NCBI GenBank assembly: GCA_019745415.1
Contig: JAIETF010000035.1
Location: 1 to 64,000 of the forward strand
Source of the DNA: Candidatus Obscuribacterales bacterium
GTDB lineage: Bacteria > Cyanobacteriota > Vampirovibrionia > Obscuribacterales > Obscuribacteraceae
DNA: 64,000 nt
Direction: 5' to 3'
Position numbers and translations under genes: made by a program. The notes beneath the pieces are model-generated. The model ran no database searches, was not told the DNA's origin, and was given only the letters and a program-made list of their open reading frames with translations. Below, piece after piece: positions 58,223 through 64,000 of this stretch. Positions within the stretch are counted from its first letter, which is position 1; each line of letters opens with the position of its first letter.

Positions 58223-60409
58223 TCAGTCTTTAAAAACGATCACTGTATTACTAGCTAAACCGCAGGGTTTGCCGTCTTTTATAGGCAGCACACGCAATTG
58301 ATACCAGCCGCTCTCAGGAAAATCGACTGCTTTGAGTATATAACGACCTTTCTTGGCTTTCAATCTTACTTTTAGATGTGCTTTCTTGAGCGGTTTATCG
58401 TCGCGTGACAGGCGGGTGTAATGATTGAAGGCAACATATTTTTCACCGCCTTCGAGCCAAAGCTCGTCGCAGTCTAAATTCATGGCCGTGGCATCCCAGT
58501 TGAGCGCAATCTCTTGTCTAAGTTCAACCCGATTGAGATGGGCGTTATCTGCTTCCTCTGCCACTAGACGCGGTGACACTGCCGAGAGTGGTTGTAGTGC
58601 AATAGTCGGTTCCGCCCTGACCTCGTAGAGTTCTTTTGGCATGGTCATTCTCAGAAGACTGAGCTTTTCGGAAGCCAACCAGTTGCGATAATCACTGATG
58701 GGCATATAAAGAAGATCTTTCTTCTCATTAGCCTTTATAGGCAGGAAAGGAGCGCTATAGTCGTGGTCAGGATCGTCCGGCCAGGCAAAATATAGCGAGG
58801 TTTTTTTCTTTAGCTTCAGATCCTTTACTCCGATTCCTAATAAGCTATTCAAGTCGCATGCCGCCTTAAGATCATAATAGAGCGAGATGAAGCTCGCTTC
58901 TTCAGCTTTGCTTGCTTTGAAAGAGGCTTCAATAGTGCTGTATTCTTTTTTTGAGATTGGCTTTTCGTAAGAAATAAATTTCTCCGACCGGCGGTCATAG
59001 CGATAGACTCGATATTTTTCTTTGTGCTGTAAGGCTTCTTGCAGGGTGTAGGCATCAATGAAGCCGTCGAAGAGAGGCTGAAAATCGAGGGCAATTACCT
59101 GTCTTGATAGATCATTTGCAGTCACGGGCGGTTTGAGCATGCCCTGCAAAATGCCCTGATAAGCGAAGCAATGTGCCCCTTTGATATTTTGAGGCAAGTC
59201 GAAAACCACTACCTTAGTGTTTCTGTCTATTTCAACCAGGCTGACCAGATCTCGCTGTAATTTTTCAATTGTACGACCGGCTTCAAGCCAGGCTTGATTG
59301 TTCATTTTGGCAGCCCAAGTCATAGTGACAAAGAGGCTCAATAAGGCTGTCTTATAGAGAGCGGACGAAACCCGAAGCTGTTTTGTTTCCAGCAGCAGAG
59401 CAAGAAAAATCATAAAAGGCGCCGCGCTCAAATAAACTATGCGGCTGCCTGCCATATAGGCATTTACCCCCAGTATCTGCAGGCTGGGAAGCAATGAGAA
59501 CACAGTCCAGAAAAGGAGAAACAAGAAAGTGGCTTGTTTCTCCTCCAGTCGTCTGATATTGATTAGAACGCAAAGCCCAAGGGCAAACCAGGTGATGCGA
59601 CTGACCAATCTGATTAGATGAGATTTGTCGAAATAGGCTAGATTGAAAGGATGGAAGACCTGGAATAAGGCTTCGCTCTCGAACCAGCGTGTGCCAAGTG
59701 ATGAACTCAAAAGTTCGCCAAGCGAGCCGCTGTAACCGCCATAGAGCGAGCCGATGGAAAAACTGCGCCAGGCAAGATAAAGCAGGGCAATGAAGAAGTT
59801 GCCTGAATGGAATCTGGCGTTTTTGCTGGCTGTGCCGCGGCTCAGTGATAAGGCGAGTAATACGAAAGGTAGGGAGATGGCCGCTTCTTTGCAAAGTAAG
59901 CTGAATACCAGCCCCAGACAAGAGAGAAGACTAAAGGCGGATGACAATCTGTCTTTAGTCTCTGACCGGGAATCGGCTATGAGAAAGGCTAATATAGAGG
60001 CGAGATAGAAAAAGGTGACCAGCAGATCGCTGCGAGATAATATCCAAGCCACTGTTTCGCAATGATTTGGCGCTACGGCAAAGAGAGATGCAGCCGTCAA
60101 AGCTGTTAAGCTCTTTGTTTTTGTCAGGTGAGCGGCTATGAAGTAGACCAGAAGGCTATTGCTGAAATGCAAAAGTACGGCTGTAATGTGAAAAGTTATG
60201 GGGCTGCCCTTGCCGGTCAGATAGTCAAAGGCTAAGCTGACTTCGACTAGGGGGCGAAAGAAGTTGAAGAAAGAACGGTCGCCAAGCCAAGTGTTTTTGA
60301 AATTGTCTAGAAGCAGCCAGGGTTCGCCATGGCAGACTCGATCAAGATAGTTCAGGTGCAGAAAGTCATCGCTCAAAAAAATAAGGAGCGATAGTCGGCG
60401 CCCAAACAA
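58223..60409 (-). CDS. Large membrane protein, GT-C glycosyltransferase-like, frameshifted at its 5' end
   Basis: The visible frame encodes about 728 residues. The N-terminal two-thirds is polytopic and carries SDDFLHLNYLD early, then helices such as LLHFSNSLLVYFIAAHL and NHCETVAWILSRSDLLVTFFYLAS. This is the layout of membrane glycosyltransferases with an acidic first loop. The last 270 residues form a soluble beta-rich domain with WYQLRVLP near the end. The apparent start (TTG at 60409) sits in mid-family, without the usual first helix. The missing start is present in another frame up to 60488 and is joined through a run of seven A at 60375-60381. One base fewer restores PYFLSDDFL. Confidence 0.7.
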   Translation of the reverse strand: MFGRRLSLLIFLSDDFLHLNYLDRVCHGEPWLLLDNFKNTWLGDRSFFNFFRPLVEVSLAFDYLTGKGSPITFHITAVLLHFSNSLLVYFIAAHLTKTKSLTALTAASLFAVAPNHCETVAWILSRSDLLVTFFYLASILAFLIADSRSETKDRLSSAFSLLSCLGLVFSLLCKEAAISLPFVLLALSLSRGTASKNARFHSGNFFIALLYLAWRSFSIGSLYGGYSGSLGELLSSSLGTRWFESEALFQVFHPFNLAYFDKSHLIRLVSRITWFALGLCVLINIRRLEEKQATFLFLLFWTVFSLLPSLQILGVNAYMAGSRIVYLSAAPFMIFLALLLETKQLRVSSALYKTALLSLFVTMTWAAKMNNQAWLEAGRTIEKLQRDLVSLVEIDRNTKVVVFDLPQNIKGAHCFAYQGILQGMLKPPVTANDLSRQVIALDFQPLFDGFIDAYTLQEALQHKEKYRVYRYDRRSEKFISYEKPISKKEYSTIEASFKASKAEEASFISLYYDLKAACDLNSLLGIGVKDLKLKKKTSLYFAWPDDPDHDYSAPFLPIKANEKKDLLYMPISDYRNWLASEKLSLLRMTMPKELYEVRAEPTIALQPLSAVSPRLVAEEADNAHLNRVELRQEIALNWDATAMNLDCDELWLEGGEKYVAFNHYTRLSRDDKPLKKAHLKVRLKAKKGRYILKAVDFPESGWYQLRVLPIKDGKPCGLASNTVIVFKD

Positions 60410-60488
60410 AATAGCTCAATAGCGCCAGCCAAACTAGGCTTAGGATGATTCTTGCTTTACTTATCGGCGCTGAAACCTTGGGTACCAT
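60375..60488 (-). pseudogene. Displaced true N-terminus of the 728-aa membrane protein (frameshift at A7)
   Basis: On the minus strand, ATG at 60488 begins MVPKVSAPISKARIILSL, a basic head and then a transmembrane helix reaching WAPTIAPYFF at the homopolymer. Translation then stops (TGA) because of the extra base. The first 32 bases overlap the end of the FecR-like gene. If one base is removed from the run of seven, this segment continues directly into SDDFLHLNYL of the main frame. It may be a sequencing error, a pseudogenising mutation or a slippage-controlled switch. Confidence 0.75.
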
Positions 60489-61419
60489 GTTTGTAGTTCA
60501 GTACCGCCGCCATTTTCGACATATCAGACAAGATGCGTCTTTCTTTCACGCCGCTTGTTTTTTGAGAAAGGTCTGCCACCATTGAGCAGTTTTTCATGGC
60601 ACTTTCGACGCTGAATTCAGAAATTGCTAAATGACCGTCTTCTAAAACCTTAGAATAGCGCCTGGCAATGCCGTCTTTCGGTCTCAGTTCTTTATTGCCT
60701 ATTTTGTTTTCTGAGGCGATAAGCTCATAACCCGAGGCTATAGTTACGGTCGGATCGGCTGGACCGCCGAAGGGACCTTTATTGAGCTGTGCTTTAATAG
60801 CCATGCCGTCGCCGTCGAAATTCATTATGCGCAAGACACCGTCTTTGAAGCTAATCAGTGCATCTGAATTGGCACTGAATGCTAGGGTGCCGAAAGGAGT
60901 TACGACAAAGGCGATTTTGGAAGGACTCTTTACTGAAACCAGAATTTCTCCTGATTTGAGATCGACTGTATAGTTGTTGATCTTAGTGAACACCGAGCCT
61001 TCTGTAGAGAGAACGGTTATCCAGTCTTCGTTTTGTTGTACTTTGTCATTGGGCGGAAATTGGCTGTCGGGTATGAGTTGCACACCTAGTAGAGCCATGG
61101 TGTGAGGATCTACCGGGTTGATTGGTATATTGCCCAGACCGGTGGGGGCGACCAGTTGAGAGTTGGTAACATCGGTAGGCACGACTACCGGTGGTCTATC
61201 AACCGGAGGTTGGAAAATGACCGGAGGCAGGACCACCGGTGGTGTCACAGGTTGCGGGTCAGGCTGACCATAGGGACCGCCCAGAACAGTGAAGCGCGGA
61301 TCTGCGAAAGCCAGAGCAATAAATGCCAGGCCAATACTGCCTAATAGGATGCCAGGAATCTGTTTCTTTCTCTTGATTGTCACAGAGCGGTCAAGATTGT
61401 TTTGGTTCTCTGGCTTCAT
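60457..61419 (-). CDS. Exported or membrane-anchored FecR-like protein
   Basis: This 320-aa protein has a cytosolic basic N-terminus and one hydrophobic segment (about 24-40). A proline-rich stretch follows with repeated PPV units (about 55-85), then a FecR-type domain (about 130-235). Its strands include VDLKSGEILVSV, TPFGTLAFSANSDALISF and DGVLRIMNFDGD. FecR-like domains occur in periplasmic signalling and in many secreted proteins. No sigma factor or receptor is adjacent, so classical FecIR signalling is unlikely. The 3' end overlaps the true start of the next gene. Confidence 0.75.
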   Translation of the reverse strand: MKPENQNNLDRSVTIKRKKQIPGILLGSIGLAFIALAFADPRFTVLGGPYGQPDPQPVTPPVVLPPVIFQPPVDRPPVVVPTDVTNSQLVAPTGLGNIPINPVDPHTMALLGVQLIPDSQFPPNDKVQQNEDWITVLSTEGSVFTKINNYTVDLKSGEILVSVKSPSKIAFVVTPFGTLAFSANSDALISFKDGVLRIMNFDGDGMAIKAQLNKGPFGGPADPTVTIASGYELIASENKIGNKELRPKDGIARRYSKVLEDGHLAISEFSVESAMKNCSMVADLSQKTSGVKERRILSDMSKMAAVLNYKHGTQGFSADK

Positions 61420-61584
61420 TTATGCAGCTTAATCCTGTATACGTCTTTATTTTATGCGGCTTTATTTTGCTGAATTATAGCCTATAAATTGTATCGATTT
61501 TAAGGCAATGTCAAGCGAGCTTCTATCTGTGCTGACAGTTAAACTGAAGCAATTAGCGGGGACTAAGCAGGAATTTAGGCTTAA

Positions 61585-63975
61585 ATGCAAGATTTTGAAA
61601 AGTTGGGTGTGTTTTATCTAGGTCATAAAGTCGAAAGCGACGAATTGGTACTTCTTGATAGTGCCGATATGGTCACCCATTCGCTTGTCATCGGTATGAC
61701 CGGGAGCGGCAAGACAGGGCTTTGCCTGAGTGTATTGGAAGAAGCCGCAATTGACGGTATACCGGTCATTGCCATTGATCCCAAAGGCGACATAGGCAAT
61801 TTATTGCTTGCCTTCAAAGAATTGAATGGTGCTGCGTTTGAGCCTTGGGTCGATGCCGAAGAGGCGAGGCGACATGGGCTGAGTACTGGTCAGTTTGCTG
61901 AAGCGGAAGCCCAAAAGTGGAAAGCTGCTCTTTTGGAAAGCGGGCAGGATGAAAAGCGTATTGCCAGAATGCATGATAGTGCCAGCTTTGATATCTATAC
62001 TCCGGGCGGTAGTGCTGGTCGGTCAATATCGCTCTTGCATTTTCTCCAAGCCCCGAGCTTGGATGAAATCGACGATACCGAAGTATTTGTTGAACGGCTT
62101 GCCGGTGCGGCTCAATCGGTTTTGAGCTTGGTCGGTCTAAAGGCTCTAGAGAACAGCCGAGAACATGTTCTACTCACCAACATATTCTCTTTTCTCTGGA
62201 AAAGCGGCAAAGAGATTGATTTGACCGCTTTGATTGGGCTGATTCAGAATCCACCCTTTGCTAGAGTCGGAGCCATTGATTTAGAATCTTTCTTTCCTGA
62301 GAAAGAGCGCTTTGAACTCTCATACAGGCTCAATAATCTCATTGCTTCACCTTCATTTGCCGCCTGGTTGGAGGGCGAGCCTCTAGATATCGACAGTATG
62401 CTTTATACCGAACAGGGTAAGCCGCGAATCTCAATTTTTTCTATTGCACACTTAAGCGATGAAGAGCGAATGTTCTTTGTCACCCTGCTGACCAACCAGA
62501 TGGTGAGTTGGATGCGCAGACAATCTGGCACACGCAGCCTGCGGGCCATTTTCTATATGGACGAAATTTTCGGCTACTTCCCCCCGGTGGCTAATCCTCC
62601 CTGTAAGAAGCCTCTTCTGACCATGTTAAAGCAGGGTCGAGCCTTTGGTCTTTCAGTCATGCTCGCTACTCAGAATCCTGTCGATTTAGACTATAAAGGC
62701 CTAGCCAATGCTGGAATTTGGTTTATTGGGCGCTTACAAACCGAGCAAGATAAGGAACGCATCCTTGATGGCTTGGCTGCCCAGTGTGGTAGCGCCGGTA
62801 GTGCGCAAGGTTTTGATCGCATGGCGGTGAAGCAATTGCTCTCGCAGCTTGGCAAAAGAGTTTTCTTGATGAGCAACGTTCATGAAGATGGGGCGGTGCT
62901 TTTCCGTACTAGACCGACTCTTTCTTATTTGCGTGGACCTCTGTCGAGGCAAGATATTCGTAAGCTCTATCAAAATAGAGCTAAAGGGGCAAGTAAAAGT
63001 GAACCAGGGCAGACTGCTGCCATAGATGGCGAAAGCGGTCAAAAGCATCCTGTTAAAGCAGCAATTGGCAGCCCCGACAAGAGCATGCCTTTGCTGGCAC
63101 CTGGGCTTGAGCAATACTTCATTCCGGCGCGGGTGGCCGAGTTCACGCCGGCACGCGGCGAGTGGTGCCCTTTTTTGCTTACTATTGCCGAGTTGCGCTT
63201 TACCGACAGTAAGCTCAATCTCGATGTCCTGCGCACTAAGGCATCTTTGACTCCGGTTTCGGACGGCGCACCATTGCCGGTCGATTTCAGTAAGTCTAGA
63301 GACATCAAAATTGTATATGATGAACTTTTGTCCTCGCCAGACCAAGATTCGCTGCGTTTTTTACCTGTGCCGAAGGCGCTCAATAGCGCCTCGGCAATGA
63401 AGGCATTCAGTCGCGACTGGGAAGAGCATATCTATGCAAATACCAGACTAAAGCTATTTAAAGAGCAAGTAAGCGGCATTGTCTCTGCTGTAAACGAGAG
63501 TGAGCGCGACTTTAGAGTAAGGCTTTCCATGGTCTTAAATGAAAAACGAGACGAGAAGCTGGAGTCTATGCGTTTGAAGTATGCTCCCAAGATTGAGAGA
63601 TTGGAAGAAAAACTGCGTCTTGCCAGGCAGAAAGCCGAGGCTCATCAGGCAGATGTTAAACGGCTCGAGATGGAGTCGGCCTTGTCGATAGGCGCCACTG
63701 TACTTGGTGCTTTTGTGGGGCGCAAGATGAATGCTCTTTCTAGGGCAAATAGCGCCGCTCGCGATCTCAATAAAGTAAGCCGCAAGCGTGATGCGGCTCA
63801 GCAAGCCGAAGAAAATCTTGACGAAATTTTGGAGAAACTTAGTCGCCTGAACGAAGAATTTGAAAAGGAAGCGCAAGCTGTCGATTTTAAACCACAAATA
63901 GTTGAAATCGGCATCGTGCCCAAGAAAGCAACTATATCAGTGAAGTTGGCGGCGCTAGCCTGGGTGCGCGGCTAA
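61585..63975 (+). CDS. HerA/DUF87-like ATPase with C-terminal coiled coil
   Basis: This 796-aa cytosolic protein has Walker A GMTGSGKT at residues 37-44 and AIDPKGDIGN near 59. Walker B is FYMDEIFGYFPP near 322, then MLKQGRAFGLSVMLATQNP and WFIGRLQTEQDK, the FtsK/HerA pattern of hexameric translocases. The C-terminal third holds a charged coiled coil (about 640-730) split by a glycine-rich hydrophobic hinge (SIGATVLGAFVGRKM) and a final short domain. HerA relatives act in DNA end processing or in defence systems with nuclease partners. None is within the window, but the gene lies at its right edge. Confidence 0.85.
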   Translation: MQDFEKLGVFYLGHKVESDELVLLDSADMVTHSLVIGMTGSGKTGLCLSVLEEAAIDGIPVIAIDPKGDIGNLLLAFKELNGAAFEPWVDAEEARRHGLSTGQFAEAEAQKWKAALLESGQDEKRIARMHDSASFDIYTPGGSAGRSISLLHFLQAPSLDEIDDTEVFVERLAGAAQSVLSLVGLKALENSREHVLLTNIFSFLWKSGKEIDLTALIGLIQNPPFARVGAIDLESFFPEKERFELSYRLNNLIASPSFAAWLEGEPLDIDSMLYTEQGKPRISIFSIAHLSDEERMFFVTLLTNQMVSWMRRQSGTRSLRAIFYMDEIFGYFPPVANPPCKKPLLTMLKQGRAFGLSVMLATQNPVDLDYKGLANAGIWFIGRLQTEQDKERILDGLAAQCGSAGSAQGFDRMAVKQLLSQLGKRVFLMSNVHEDGAVLFRTRPTLSYLRGPLSRQDIRKLYQNRAKGASKSEPGQTAAIDGESGQKHPVKAAIGSPDKSMPLLAPGLEQYFIPARVAEFTPARGEWCPFLLTIAELRFTDSKLNLDVLRTKASLTPVSDGAPLPVDFSKSRDIKIVYDELLSSPDQDSLRFLPVPKALNSASAMKAFSRDWEEHIYANTRLKLFKEQVSGIVSAVNESERDFRVRLSMVLNEKRDEKLESMRLKYAPKIERLEEKLRLARQKAEAHQADVKRLEMESALSIGATVLGAFVGRKMNALSRANSAARDLNKVSRKRDAAQQAEENLDEILEKLSRLNEEFEKEAQAVDFKPQIVEIGIVPKKATISVKLAALAWVRG

Positions 63976-64000
63976 TAAATTAAAATGCTAGGCTAATTGC

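Noticed and set aside
1-64000. CRISPR arrays, rRNA and tRNA genes, insertion sequences
   Set aside because: No regularly spaced repeats with unique spacers, no conserved rRNA or tRNA landmarks and no transposase frames were found by reading both strands.

Overview
The window looks like a chromosomal segment of a bacterium with moderate GC content and a two-membrane envelope. It has many signal-peptide proteins, two TonB/TolA-C-like proteins, a FecR-like protein and a DapL-type lysine/peptidoglycan aminotransferase. This combination, the BT1-type MFS carrier, and frequent GTG/TTG starts fit the non-photosynthetic sister lineages of Cyanobacteria (Vampirovibrionia/Melainabacteria, Obscuribacter-like). 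That placement is inference from gene content; no rRNA, tRNA or CRISPR array is visible.

Layout. (1) 1-2.4 kb: tandem hairpin repeats, a tiny membrane ORF, rarA, a strong bidirectional terminator and a coiled-coil protein. (2) 2.9-20.1 kb, all on the plus strand: a type IV secretion-like locus. Four secreted Pro/Gly-rich proteins and a short VirB2-like protein come first. An array of four hairpins follows. Then come a giant VirB6/TrbL-like protein (about 1778 aa), a DUF2225-like zinc protein, a VirB3-like protein, a VirB4-like ATPase, a VirB8-like protein and a VirD4/TraG-like coupling ATPase. No relaxase, VirB9/VirB10 or VirB11 is present. A cytoplasmic-type serpin follows. (3) 21.2-34.9 kb, minus strand: twelve tightly packed genes that form a probable single operon. 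They encode an Asp/Asn beta-hydroxylase, a ParB-fold-like protein, two CooC-like ATPases, a Y4yA-type PLP decarboxylase, a cysteine-synthase/rhodanese fusion, a SufS-like class V PLP enzyme, a phytoene-desaturase-type FAD enzyme, a GNAT-like protein, a Fur-family regulator and two methyltransferases. A divergent BT1-like MFS transporter lies across a 306-bp promoter region that holds a 7-6-7 inverted repeat. (4) 36.6-64 kb: mixed housekeeping and accessory genes.

The most interesting region is (3). It reads as an undescribed, probably metal-controlled small-molecule pathway with its own transporter. The substrate logic (beta-replacement PLP enzyme, ParB-fold protein, decarboxylase) recalls the amino-acid part of staphyloferrin B synthesis, but no siderophore synthetase is present, so the product is unknown. 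The second is region (2), a chromosomal T4SS-like machine without DNA-processing genes. Its pilin-like gene is separated from the giant VirB6-like gene by a hairpin array that may set their expression ratio.

Other points: the 728-aa membrane protein at 58.2-60.4 kb has lost its true N-terminus to a one-base frameshift in a seven-A run. Three very small membrane-protein genes (near 0.3, 40.8 and 58.1 kb) were found by hand.
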